Shown piece by piece: positions 18,781 to 28,289 of a stretch of DNA of 29,657 bases. Both the position numbers and the translations under genes were made by a program. Position 1 is the stretch's first letter. Each line of letters opens with the position of its first letter. The notes beneath the pieces were generated by a model. That model saw only the letters and a list, made by a program, of their open reading frames with translations. It had not been told where the DNA came from and ran no database searches. Source of the DNA: Chara braunii (lineage: Eukaryota; Streptophyta; Charophyceae; Charales; Characeae); the NCBI GenBank assembly GCA_003427395.1, contig BFEA01000190.1, positions 166,331 to 195,987 on the forward strand, in the 5' to 3' direction.

Positions 18781-18960
18781 TTGGCATCGGCATTAGCATC
18801 TGCATTGGCATCGGCATCCGCAGCAGCAGCAGCATTTCATAGGTTTAAGACTCATAACTCTATTTTCATAATCAGCATCGGCGTTGGCATCGGCATCGGC
18901 ATCCGCAGCAGCATCGGCAGCAGCAACAGTGGCAGCAGCGGCGGCGGCAGCAGCATTCAG
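18775..18960. repeat. GGCATC hexamer and GCA triplet repeats, duplicated
   Basis: Runs of GGCATC/GGCATT pass into GCA triplets twice. Each block is preceded by AACTCTATTTTCATAATC (18752 and 18857), so the whole block of about 105 bp was duplicated. Confidence 0.82.
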
Positions 18961-19224
18961 CAGATGCATGCTACATATTTTTCTGCCGCAAAGTCAGTCG
19001 TTCAAATACCTCGTTCGTCACACATTTCGGTTCTCAAAGCGGAAGTTTTAACAAACATTATACACCACAAAGGAAGCATTTAATATGAAAGAGTGCGACT
19101 TAAGTGCGGAAACCAGAGAGCACCTCCCAAACCCCATCCCACCACAGACTGAATGCTACACCACAGACCGAAAATCTCCAACAGGTACGACTGCCTATGG
19201 CTCTGTCTATACTCTGTCTATAGT

Positions 19225-19343
19225 ATCGTCAAACAGAACTGCCTGGTAAACCGTAGGCAGAGAGGACGAAGAGGAGAACAAACGAGGCGCCGCGACAAAC
19301 TGTTTAGTCGGAGTTTTACCGACTCATCAGGAGGCTGAACCCT
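19225..19343 (+). repeat. Repeat family B, solitary copy
   Basis: About 119 bp running from CGTCAAACAGAACTGCC through GTAAACCGTAGGCAGAGAGG and ACAAACTGTTTAGTCGGAGT to CATCAGGAGGCTGAACCC. It matches the cluster at 26359-27425. The boundary phrase GGTTCAGCCTCCTGATGAG recurs at the end of complete units, suggesting a defined element end. Confidence 0.82.
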
Positions 19344-20738
19344 TAATACTGCTAAACTGGCTACTCACGCTACTGTGTTGGTATCCCATAGTCCTTCCCA
19401 GTCGCTGTCCATAAGTCTATCTCCATAGCCAACCTACTTCCCTTTACTAGAGGCGTGACGAATAGACGCCGGATGAAATCTAGTTCTCACTTCTGTATTG
19501 AATAACTATTCACTCCTCTTGGGTTGACCTTCAATCCTCACCATGCCTACTTCGACCCAACCTAAAGACGCAGCATGACACTGTTGCACATGCACATGCA
19601 GATGCACACACGCGCGCATGCTGCAAAGGACTGAACGAGACCCCCTCTGTCTCCCCCCTTGAACGAGACTGACAAACAAGATGCAACAAATGCACACTCT
19701 GCTGAAAGGATGGCCCTCTTTCTTTTCCTTCATCCTTCCTTTTCGCAATTACACGACCTCCTTTTCTAGTACGAGAACTCCCACTCCTTCCCCGACATCG
19801 ATCTGTTCTGCACTCGCTCTCTCTCCACTACGCTTCTCATGACGCTGACGCGAACAAACCAACGCGACGACCACAGGGAGTATCCTCTCCTCTGATATTG
19901 CAAATATGGCACACGACAGAGGTAAACATCGTTGTCACCAACCACACCGCAGCAAAGGGCCTGCTGCCGCTGACGAGTCATGTTGACTTGCTGACTACCG
20001 GTAGTACACTGCCCTGCTACCTCTGACAGCCTCCCAGTGACCAGAATCACAACCCTTTTCCTCCCAGGCGATCCATTGGATCTGTAATCCTACGGCCACA
20101 GGCTTTCCTAAGCGCTGTAGGGTTTAGCACCCCATTGGGAGAAGTGGCAGATTAAGACTCAACATTTAATCACACACTGGTAGCGATGCCCACATGGCAC
20201 ATGCATCCACATGTCACACTCCTCCCTAATTTCTTCACGTCACTTTTCTTCGTGTGGTGGTGGTGGGGGGGGGGGGGACAACAAGGCTTTAATACAATTT
20301 GTAGATATATACAATGAGGGGTGGGACAAGACTCGACAACTCGACCCTTCTTATTCAACATTGGGGCACCAGGGCCAGTCCTAAGTCCCAACAAGGCAGA
20401 ACAACAAGCAAGGCAAGGCGACCAGACTCGGTTGGGCAGGGGGAGCAAAGGGAGTGTTTTCTTCGGTGTGGGGGGTTTAAGGAGGTGGGAGGGAGGAGGG
20501 GGATCAAGAAAGGTGACTGGGGATCACACACGGTGAGAGGAGCGGAAGGGAGAAACAGATGAGAAAAGAACAGAATGAGAAGAGGCAAAACCGGAAGAGC
20601 AGACGCGTTGAAATGCCAAAGTAAGAATTTGACCACAGATCAGAGAGTGAAAGCGGTAGGAAAAGAATGGACAGATGGTAGTGGGAGCCAAGGACGGCGA
20701 GTCACGAGGGAGAATGTCAGGGACGGGGAGGGGGAGGG

Positions 20739-20740
<2 letters not shown>
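19344..20740. other. Unassigned intergenic region downstream of the E3 ligase gene
   Basis: No gene was recognised. A G-run lies at about 20265-20278, and the purine-rich stretch 20400-20740 leads into the (GA)n tract. A minus-strand open frame at 19766-20050 (VPYLQYQRRGYSLWSSRWF) has no family match. The part nearest 20885 may hold the 3' UTR of the ligase gene. Confidence 0.3.

Positions 20741-20742
<2 letters not shown>

Positions 20743-20809
<67 letters not shown>
20743..20809. repeat. (GA)n microsatellite
   Basis: An uninterrupted GA tract of about 67 bases, about 75 bases past the stop codon of the E3 ligase gene. It may lie in its 3' UTR as (CU)n. Confidence 0.97.
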
Positions 20810-20812
<3 letters not shown>

Positions 20813-20884
20813 GTGAAAGTGAGATCAGCAATAAAGACCGAGAGAGAGAAGACGGTGGTGTGCCTTCATCTCCCCTGGTGTCTT

Positions 20885-22495
20885 CTAGGGGTCGTACACA
20901 CGGACAACTCCTGTGATGACCCGTCGACACATAGGGCAGCAGGCACTAGGCTGTTCAGCAACGACCATGGCACATCGAAAGCAGCACGACCGATGTCCAC
21001 ACTGCAGGAACACAGCCTGACGCCTACGTGTCAGACAGACACAACATAGTTCCCCATCTCCAATTGCCCCTTCTTCGTCACTTTCCTCATCAACAAGATG
21101 AAGGCCAGATGTGGTCGAACTCCCATCTACGATACCATCATAGGCACCATCGCCAACCCCTCTCCCAAGGAGTAATCCCCTCCTCCTCCTCCTCTCCTGT
21201 TTCCATCGCCATGCGTGTTTGAACAATGAATACGCCAAGATGCCTCCAGACACCACTGTGAAGAACACACCTGTCCACCACAAAAACCTTGAATCACGGA
21301 CCATCGAACGGACCAACCCATCCTTGTCTTTGTCCGTCAGGAATACCGGGAAGTCCTTCCTTGCCTTGATAGTGGGCAATCCATCTGGTCCTTGGTACAG
21401 GTGCCCCACCGCTGTGACCTCCTGATTCACCAACAGCATCCGCTCCTCTTCCAACAACCCTACCGGATATCTCTGCCCAAAAAGAAGGTGGAAAATCGCT
21501 GTCGAAGATGACGGTTCGGCAGGGATGACGTTCTTGTAGACGCTGACCAGTGGGAGCGATTGTCGGGAACCACTGGTATCAACTGCCACAAATGAATCTC
21601 TGGACGAGGGGTTTTCGGAGAGTCCGAAAGACACTGTCCGTCGCGAAACCCCGATCTGCTCCTTCTGCTGGGTCATCCAGCCAAACAAACCCCTCATCTC
21701 GTTATACAGATAGGTTTGCGTTTTCTCCCAGATTACCCCTTTGAAATCCCGCCCGCTCTCTGCCATCTGTTTGTTAAGCATCTCACCCTTTCGGCTCCTA
21801 ATCACCTCTGTCATGGACTTTGCCTGCACCTTACCCCGAACAATGATGAAGCGTTCTGTAGATGGGGGAGATGACGATGGTGGCGCCTGCTGCTGGCGGC
21901 GATGATCCACTCCACCGGCACCGCCACCCGCACTGCCACCTCCTCCTCCGCTTCCTACCCCTCCGCCTCCAGCTCCGGCAATCACTGTTCGTGGCTGCCG
22001 CACACCAACACCAGTCAGTTTGGCAGTCCCGACAAATCCCACTTGTGCAGCACGGCCACTACCCCTAGGTGGCGGGGGATGACTCTCGCCAACTGCCCCA
22101 GTGGGTACACCTGCAGCTCCATTTCTGCCACCTTTATGGACCCCACCTGATTCACTGGTGCTGGCAAACCCGCTGCCTTCCACATCGGCAAACGATGATG
22201 ATGCAGTCACCACTGCCATAGCCGGCACAGTTGCAGACGACGAGGACGAGGACGAAGCCGAAGAGGCGGACATCGAAACAGCAGGGGTGGCAGTTGAGGA
22301 GACCATCATCCGCGCATCCGAAAGCCGTGTCACAGAAGTCTCCTGGATCATCCGGAGCGCACTTCCATGTTGCCGATACTCCCACCACTCACGCAGCGCC
22401 AGCAGACCCATTCCCAGCCCAAGAACCAACCCATCTCCGGCACAAGCTATACGGACAAGGCTCTGAACATCATCATCCATCGTAATTCGCGGCAT
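20885..22495 (-). CDS. SPL2: SP1/SPL2-like membrane RING E3 ubiquitin ligase (GIDE/MUL1 family)
   Basis: A 536-residue single-exon protein. Residues about 15-37 form a first hydrophobic segment (DGLVLGLGMGLLAL). Residues about 62-212 are a low-complexity linker rich in Ser, Gly and Pro. Residues about 215-392 match the GIDE/E3 Ub ligase domain, with RFIIVRGKVQAKS, EKTQTYLYNEMRGLFGW, DSFVAVDTSGSRQSLPL, RYPVGLLEEERMLL and EVTAVGHLYQ. Residues about 405-423 are a second membrane segment, followed by a basic patch and an acidic run. A C-terminal C3HC4 RING has CCVC, QCGH, CFRC and CPMC. In plants SP1, SPL1 and SPL2 sit in chloroplast or other organelle outer membranes and ubiquitinate import-machinery or related proteins; animal MUL1 does the same at mitochondria. 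The order of blocks is closest to SPL2. The first in-frame ATG is at 22495 (AAAATGC); the frame is open upstream to a GTG at 22594. A second ATG, at 22480, has the stronger ATGG context. All key RING residues are intact. The linker is much longer than in Arabidopsis relatives. Confidence 0.93.
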   Translation of the reverse strand: MPRITMDDDVQSLVRIACAGDGLVLGLGMGLLALREWWEYRQHGSALRMIQETSVTRLSDARMMVSSTATPAVSMSASSASSSSSSSATVPAMAVVTASSSFADVEGSGFASTSESGGVHKGGRNGAAGVPTGAVGESHPPPPRGSGRAAQVGFVGTAKLTGVGVRQPRTVIAGAGGGGVGSGGGGGSAGGGAGGVDHRRQQQAPPSSSPPSTERFIIVRGKVQAKSMTEVIRSRKGEMLNKQMAESGRDFKGVIWEKTQTYLYNEMRGLFGWMTQQKEQIGVSRRTVSFGLSENPSSRDSFVAVDTSGSRQSLPLVSVYKNVIPAEPSSSTAIFHLLFGQRYPVGLLEEERMLLVNQEVTAVGHLYQGPDGLPTIKARKDFPVFLTDKDKDGLVRSMVRDSRFLWWTGVFFTVVSGGILAYSLFKHAWRWKQERRRRRGLLLGRGVGDGAYDGIVDGSSTTSGLHLVDEESDEEGAIGDGELCCVCLTRRRQAVFLQCGHRSCCFRCAMVVAEQPSACCPMCRRVITGVVRVYDP

Positions 22496-22560
22496 TTTCT
22501 CCCCTGCTACAAATTCGCCAAATCTTTTCCAATTCCTCACTCTCTCCTTAAGATTTTCCT

Positions 22561-22567
22561 CTTTATA
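22561..22567 (-). promoter_or_regulatory. Candidate TATA box of the SPL2-like gene
   Basis: The minus strand reads TATAAAG here, 66 bases before the ATG at 22495. Transcription starting about 30 bases downstream would leave a short leader with 22495 as first AUG. This agrees with homologues starting close to the first membrane segment. Confidence 0.45.
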
Positions 22568-22599
22568 CTCTCGCTCCACTTCCCCAACACCCACGACCG

Positions 22600-23430
22600 G
22601 AGACAGATTCCCTTGCCTCTACTCCTACTCTCCTTGAACACCTTCCTCCCCAGTTCACCCCCGCCCCACCCCCCTTCCCGTCCTATTTTAGGGTTCAAGC
22701 AACACCAACCCCTTTCTTCCTCCCCCTCTTCCCGTCCTGTTCTGGGTTTGAGGAATGGCCCCTCCTCCTATTACTACGACCCCTCCTCCTATTACTACGA
22801 CTTATGTGTCCCTGGTGATAGCAGGCATGTTGTTGGAAACCTACCCCTCCTCATCCTTGGCGCCCTTACCCCAATGGCAACCCTTGCATCAAGCCACATC
22901 ATCTCATTCCATTCACTGCTCCCCTTAATCATCTTCCTCTACTTCCTCCCACCTCTTTTTCTCCCTCCGCCACTTACTTGTGTCCGCAACCTCTTCCACC
23001 TCAAAGAGCGCTTCCCAAATCACATCCACACTCCCACGATTCTGAGCCGGTTCTGCACCGTTTGATCGATCTAAATCCCGACTTCTCCTTGTCTTACAGC
23101 CGCTGATCTTCGTGAGAGAAAATGCCCACTGCGGTTCGCTTTCCGTCCTCCCACACACCACACTTTGCCCACCTCGGCAGAACAGTATCCAAGAAGAGGA
23201 ATGCACCCTCCCCTTTCGACAATCCACACCTTGCACTGTCTGGAGGACGGCTTCGATACCCCGCAACCGTTAGCATGCATCTCTAGGACGTACGACTTCC
23301 ATTTCCACTTTGAAGCACCATCGCAGATAGCAGCTTAATTGGCCGTCCCCCAGGCGAAGGCGATGAGATGGGTGTTCCCGATGACATTTTCGTTGTTGGG
23401 ACAGACAGTCGCAGAGCTCGGTGTGTGCCA
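22600..23430. other. Upstream region of the E3 ligase gene with pyrimidine-rich repeats
   Basis: The plus strand is C/T-rich. CCTCCTCCTATTACTACGAC is repeated in tandem at about 22764-22801. CCCGTCCT plus TTCAAGCAAC/TTTGAGGAATG forms a looser duplication at 22677-22757. No other coding region was recognised, and divergent promoter elements cannot be assigned. Confidence 0.4.
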
Positions 23431-23439
23431 GCTATGGCG

Positions 23440-23715
23440 TTGTCAGCAAGTCCCGGCCGTCTGTTGACTCAACTCGAGAGTATGTCTGAACCAGACACGC
23501 AGCAGTGATGACTTCATTCATTGAAAAATCCTGTGTCCGTTTGTCCACTCGTCTCCGCAGACCACCGCTGAGTGCCAGCTCTATCATAATCAGCAATCCT
23601 GGCCGTCTGCGGGCTCGACTCGAGACCGGGTCTGCACCAGACACGTGCCAGTGATGACATCACTCATTCGTTGACATTGACAAATCCCGTCCGTTCGTCA
23701 GCTTCGCTCCGCATG
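23440..23715. repeat. Diverged direct duplication of about 150 bp
   Basis: CCGGCCGTCTGTTGACTCAACTCGAG and the bases up to CATTCATTGAAAAATCC (23452-23533) recur as TGGCCGTCTGCGGGCTCGACTCGAG up to TTGACAAATCC (about 23600-23688). CAGACACG and GTGATGACWTCA are shared. It is moderately diverged and non-coding. Confidence 0.75.
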
Positions 23716-24140
23716 GGATCTACGGCAGGCATGCAGGCAGAGGCAGACACCAAAGTTCGGCAAAGAGGAGGAAGAGGAGAGAGAGAGAGAGTGTGAGAGG
23801 GAGAGAGAGTGAGGACACACAACCGCTGGCGTTTCAGACCACCATCTAGGACTGTGTCCAATTACTCATATGGATCGTACCTCGGCTTGTCCTGCTTTAA
23901 GATAAATTTAGTCAATTACTTAGTGCTCGAGCTTCTCAACCACATAATTTAACTCCTACGCCCATTCATCAATCAAATAAAAGAGCAAAAAAAAGGCCAT
24001 GTACGTAACATATATAAAGTACTCGTTTTGGATTTTGCATTGCATCCTGCCTTCAGCAAGTAGAATTTCTATTCTTCTATTACCGCATTCGGAGCTATTC
24101 AGACATAGATCACTTTCAAACCCCTCTGTGCCAAGGAAGG
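23716..24140. other. Unassigned region
   Basis: A short GA-rich tract lies at 23776-23812. The rest is AT-rich and without recognisable genes or RNA. Confidence 0.3.
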
Positions 24141-24150
24141 ATTAAAACCC

Positions 24151-24392
24151 AAATCATTTCTGTTTTCATATACTCTAAATCATTTCCACAGCGATAACGT
24201 GTCAAAACGCAACCGCACCAACTGCTATCATCATCCGAATCCAAACGCTCACAACAATTACACCCCTCTCTCTGTCAGCATTACACAACTGAAATCATTC
24301 CTGTTTTCATGTTCTCTCTAATCATCTCCACGCCGATTCCGTGTCGAAGCGCAACTGCAGCAGAGCTGCTATCATCCAACCAAACGCTTACA
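24151..24392. repeat. Direct duplication, period 141 bp
   Basis: AAATCATTTCTGTTTTCATA at 24151 recurs as AAATCATTCCTGTTTTCATG at 24292. The similarity continues through CGTGTCRAARCGCAAC and GCTATCATC to CCAAACGCT. Confidence 0.83.
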
Positions 24393-24504
24393 AAATACAC
24401 ATACCACAAGCCAGCCACAGCAGGCGCCAACTACCAAACGGGGCATTCAGCTGGTGGAAAAACTCCTTGATGAGTTAGAGGGTAATGCCAGACATTAGAG
24501 AATG

Positions 24505-24760
24505 TTAGAGACTTCGACAGGATAAGATGATGTGGATAAGATGTGGATAAGTTGTGGATAAAGATGTGGATAAGATTAAGAAAATGGACAAGGTGTGATT
24601 AAGATGAGGAAGAGACAGGTGTTCAAAATAACCAGACTGTTTTAACTTTCGCACAATCCGCAGCTGTCCCTCTTTAACACAGAGAGAGAGAGAGAGAGGG
24701 AGAGAGAGAGAGAGAGGCATTAACAGATACACAGAGAGAGAGAGAGAGAGGCATTAACAG
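24505..24760. repeat. Short tandem repeats: GATGTGGATAA array and GA blocks
   Basis: GATGTGGATAAG and variants recur about five times at 24527-24575. GA blocks with a shared GGCATTAACAGATACA tail are duplicated at 24680-24768. A small cluster of microsatellites and minisatellites. Confidence 0.75.
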
Positions 24761-24769
24761 ATACAGATT

Positions 24770-25380
24770 GGCACAGGACATCTTTCCTTCGAATTGAACC
24801 CACTCTTCCCCCCCCCGCCTCTTTCCACTTGCAATTATCGCAACATTACAGCAATTCTCCACCATCGTACGAGATACATCCCATAATCAATCGCTGACCT
24901 CATGCTTTCTATTCGGCGTTTGAAAAACCCTCGAGCATACGTGGACAGGAGACCTCGCTCGCTAAATAGAGAATAATAACAACAGCAAACAAATGGGCAG
25001 TACACAGTACATCAATTAACATACCGTCTTCTCTATTTACTTATCTATATTTATCTTCTTATTCTCCTTCTGAGGGTTTGAACACGGGTTATCAATCAAC
25101 AACTCGAGTGCACATCTATTCAATCTATTTATACATCTACGCAGTGCCCGCTCCTCATACCCAACCCGCCCAACCCTCCCTTCGGTCCCTTTTTCTCCCC
25201 TTTCCTCGCGTCATCGAGCCGCTGGACGTAACCTCCTACTTCTTCTGAGGGCTTGAACACGGACCGTCAACTATTCAATCCTTCCATTCATATCTATCAC
25301 ATGTGTGGAACGTCCCCCCACCCTGCCCGCGACCCACCCCTTCTACATTCTCTCCCGCCCATCGAAGATAGACATACTAT
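24770..25380. other. Unassigned region with a short direct repeat
   Basis: CTTCTGAGGGTTTGAACACGG near 25067 recurs as CTTCTGAGGGCTTGAACACGG near 25240. Nothing coding was recognised. Confidence 0.35.
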
Positions 25381-25388
25381 CCACTATC

Positions 25389-25800
25389 TGCCACGTCATC
25401 TTTCACTCCTGCTGCCAAGTCATCTCTCTTTCCCGCCCTGTGCCGCGTCATTTCTTTCCCTCCACATACAAATCGTTTCTTTCCCTCATTTTCCCAACAT
25501 ATTACCGACATATTACCCAGTAGCTACCACGTCCCACCTCTTTCCCTCCCCATGCCAGGTGCTCTCTTTCCCTTCCCGTGCCAAGTCTTCTCTCCTTCCC
25601 TCCGGGTGCCATGTCATCTCTCTTCTCCTTCCCGATCAGCTCAATTCCTCCCTCAATTTCCCGCCTCAATGTAAGCCCTCTGCTTCTTGTGCCAGGTGTT
25701 CTCTTCTTCCCTCCGGGTGCCATGTCATCTCTCTTCTCCACCCCGATCAGATCGATTACTCCCTCAATTTCCCGCCTCGATCTGATCCCCCTGCCTTTTG
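25389..25800. repeat. Pyrimidine-rich minisatellite with a 111-bp higher-order unit
   Basis: GTGCCAAGTCATCTCTCTT-like units of about 27 bp recur irregularly. From about 25590 a higher-order unit containing CTCCGGGTGCCATGTCATCT, CCCGATCAG and CCTCAATTTCCCGCCTC is present twice, with a period of 111 bp. Confidence 0.8.
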
Positions 25801-26358
25801 TCCCGGCCTCGACGACTGGCCGCAAACGACCCCTGCGTCTTCCATCGTCCTCCTTTCTCCATCCAGGAAGAGACTACATCCGACCATCGATTTTCACATC
25901 TGTTGATGTCCAGCATGTATATATCGTCAATGTATAGGAAGGCGCGATTAAGAATGCCGTAAAAACTTAACACGTCAGAGATCTGAACTTCTACTCGGTT
26001 GAGCATCTCGAGCTCCGAAATGCCAACCAGTCAATCAATCAAATACGCTAATCGATCAAAAGAACAACCAGACAACAAAATAAGCTAATCAATGAAAGGA
26101 ATTACCAGAAGACAAAACACGTCAATCAGTCAAAGCAAATGTCTGAGATTTTCTACTTCGTCTCCGTCATCTTGACCTGAGAGATGACTATAAATGATAA
26201 CATACGCTCATTAGTGATTAGTAATTGATTACTCAACTCAACTGCCAAACGACAAAACACACTAATTGGTCAAAGCAACCATCAGACAGCTGCTAAGAAG
26301 GAAAACCACTCAATCTGAGAGCAACAATCAAAATGCCTATATACATATACATAAACAT
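25800..26358. other. Unassigned region with an imperfect motif repeat
   Basis: Between 26030 and 26285 the phrase ACAAAACACRCTAATYRGTC with a following AAAGCAA recurs about four times at irregular spacing. No gene was recognised. Confidence 0.4.
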
Positions 26359-27425
26359 ATCGTAAACGAGAACTGGCCAGTAAACCGTAGGCAGAGAGGG
26401 ACAAGAGGACAACAAAAGAGGGGCTGTGATATATACATCATCAAACAGAGATGCCCGATAAACCATAGGCAGAGAGGGAGAAGAGGACAAGAAACGAGAC
26501 TGGGAAACCATAGGGCGACGTAGGCAGAGAGAGAAGAGGACAACAAACGAGGGGCTGTGACATATCGTCAAACAGAGGGTTCAGCCGCCTGATATATATA
26601 ACAGAGCTGCCCGGCAAACCGTAGGCAGAGAGGGAGAAGAGGACAACAAACGAGGGGCTGTGACAAACTGTTTCGTCGGAGTTTCACCGACTTGTCAGGA
26701 GGCTGAACCTTTGCCGGCCAGCCGTTGATGCTTAACCACAGCCGGGGTTAAGGTGGATTATCACGTACAGTGTAATCAGTTAGGGGATTCTGCAGACTTT
26801 TGAGGGTTCAGCCTCCTGATGAGTAGGGAGGTGAAACTCCGACGAAACAGTTTGTCACAGCCCCTCGTTTGTTGTCCTCTTCTCCCTCTCTCCCTACGGT
26901 TTAGGGAGAAGAGGACAACAAACGAGGGGCTGTGGCAAACTGTTTTGCCGGAGTTTCACCGACTCATCATATACATATAGTCAAACAGAGCTGCACGGTA
27001 AACCGTAGGCAGAGAGGGAGAAGAGGACAACAAACGAGGGGCTGTGGCAAACTGTTTCGTCGGAGTTTCACTGACTCATCAGGAGGCTGAACCCTCAACA
27101 GTCTGCAGAATCCCCTGACTGATTACACTGTAGTGATAATCCACCTTAACCCCGGCTGTGGTTGAGCATCAATGACTGCCCGACAACTGATACCCTGAGG
27201 TGGGCACCAACCACTGCCCTCAAAATACCTGTGGCAACAGTCAAAGCAGAGTATCACTCACCCACACCAGATGGAAAACTCTACAGACTGTCGGTTCACA
27301 CCCCATCACAAGCAAGCAAAACACCCACGAAACAAAGAAAGGTCTGTCACAGCCAAAAAATACACTATATCGTCAAACAGGGCTGCCCGGTAAACCGTAG
27401 ACAGAGAGGGAGAAGAAGAGGACAC
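26359..27425. repeat. Repeat family B cluster
   Basis: At least eight full or partial copies of a unit of about 100 bp lie here. The core reads GTAAACCGTAGGCAGAGAGG, GAGAAGAGGACAACAAACGA, GGGGCTGTGACAAACTGTTT, then CGTCGGAGTTTCACCGACTC and ATCAGGAGGCTGAACC. Approximate copies: 26359-26433, 26438-26500, 26507-26562, 26600-26710, 26804-26903 (reversed), 26904-26970, 26977-27097 and 27370-27425. Units often start after AACAGAGCTGCC. Spacing is irregular and there are no unique spacers, so it is a transposon-derived cluster and not a regulated array. Confidence 0.85.
26724..27175. repeat. Large inverted repeat of about 178-bp arms
   Basis: The left arm 26724-26902 and the right arm 26999-27175 are reverse complements with few differences. 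Each consists of a unique segment (GATGCTTAACCACAGCCGGG to GGGGATTCTGCAGACT) plus one family B unit. The spacer (26903-26998) holds another partial family B unit. This looks like a foldback element whose terminal repeats are the family B units. Confidence 0.85.
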
Positions 27426-27542
27426 CGACCTCGATCCGTGAAATCGTCTTACGCCATATGTACTGATTTATTTTGGGAGACATGGTTCAAGCCCGGACCT
27501 ATCACGTTCTTGTGCAAAGAAGAGCCATACTAATACTACGTT

Positions 27543-27615
27543 CGTGGGATAGAGTAGTTGGTAACTCATCCAGCTCATAATCTGAATGTTGTAGGTTCAA
27601 ATCCTACTCCTGCCA
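27543..27615 (+). tRNA. Organellar-type initiator tRNA-Met(CAU)-like sequence, probably a relic
   Basis: The 73 bases fold as a tRNA: acceptor CGTGGGA/TCCTGCC with a mismatched first pair, D arm GAGT/ACTC, anticodon loop CTCATAA (anticodon CAT), five-base variable loop, T arm GTAGG-TTCAAAT-CCTAC, and discriminator A. An unpaired first position is typical of bacterial-type initiator tRNAs. TAGAGTAGTTGGTAACTCAT and TAGGTTCAAATCCTACTCC resemble plant mitochondrial trnfM. The anticodon stem (TCCAG/TCTGA) pairs poorly. Together with its setting in nuclear repeats, this suggests a decayed mitochondrial insertion. Confidence 0.65.
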
Positions 27616-27624
27616 ATCTCCCGC

Positions 27625-27628
<4 letters not shown>

Positions 27629-27710
<82 letters not shown>
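27629..27710. repeat. (CT)n followed by (GT)n microsatellite
   Basis: A CT tract to 27700 then a short GT tract. It begins about 14 bases after the tRNA-like sequence. Confidence 0.97.
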
Positions 27711-27805
27711 CTGTGAGGTGGAACTCAAGTCCAGTACCTAATCAGTGGGTTTAATACATTACAATCCCTACACTTATCGAAATCGCTATTTGGAGTGCAA
27801 CATTT

Positions 27806-28006
27806 TGCCGATCCAGCCTGCCCGCGGCCTGCCGGCCGATGGCCCGGATTTCCGCGCGATCTTAAGACTTTAAGACTAAGATCGCGCGGCGATCCAGACC
27901 GTCCGCTTTGCCAGACGGCCTGGATCGACGCGCGATCTTAAGTCTTAAGATCGTGCGGAAATCCTGGCCGTCGGCCCGGTAGGGCCGTGGGCGGCCCGGA
28001 TCGGCA
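27806..28006. repeat. 201-bp multi-hairpin foldback element
   Basis: The whole segment is an imperfect palindrome. TGCCGATCC at 27806 pairs with GGATCGGCA at 27998, GGATTTCCGCGCGATCTTAA at 27846 pairs with a near-complement ending at 27964, and the arms between are GC-rich. It also contains three local hairpins: GCGCGATCTTAA…TAAGATCGCGC (27854-27887), GATCCAGACCGTC…GACGGCCTGGATC (27891-27926) and GCGCGATCTTAAG-T-CTTAAGATCGTGC (27930-27956). It can form one long hairpin or a three-branched structure. It is probably a foldback MITE; no flanking duplication was identified. Confidence 0.85.
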
Positions 28007-28204
28007 CGCCCGTTGAGAAGAGGGCCCGTTGCGGGGCGGTGCCATGGCCCTGTTCGCGTCGAACGAGGGCTGTCCGACTTCACGCAACGGCTGCCCTATG
28101 CGACAAACTACTACCGTACCCGACAAACTACTGCCCTACGCAACGACCTACTGACTTGCCTACGCCCACCTAGGCAACCTACCTGCCTATGGCCTGCCTA
28201 CCAT

Positions 28205-28206
<2 letters not shown>

Positions 28207-28244
<38 letters not shown>
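28207..28244. repeat. (CT)n microsatellite
   Basis: An uninterrupted CT tract of about 38 bases. Confidence 0.97.
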
Positions 28245-28247
<3 letters not shown>

Positions 28248-28289
28248 GATCTCCCTCTACCTCTCACTCTCTCACTCTCCTTTTCTTTC

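Noticed and set aside
18473-18796. 107-codon AT-rich open frame as an organellar gene
   Set aside because: No match to mitochondrial or chloroplast proteins that I recognise, and its end lies in a simple repeat.
21862-22466. Plus-strand open frames opposite the E3 ligase linker
   Set aside because: They are shadows of the GC-rich linker; the minus-strand frame carries clear domains.
22496-22594. Extension of the E3 ligase to the GTG at 22594
   Set aside because: GTG is not a normal nuclear start codon, and the extension contains a TATA-like box; the ATG at 22495 fits homologues better.
26359-27425. CRISPR-like array
   Set aside because: Repeat units are about 100 bp, in both orientations, unevenly spaced and without unique spacers; the genome is eukaryotic.
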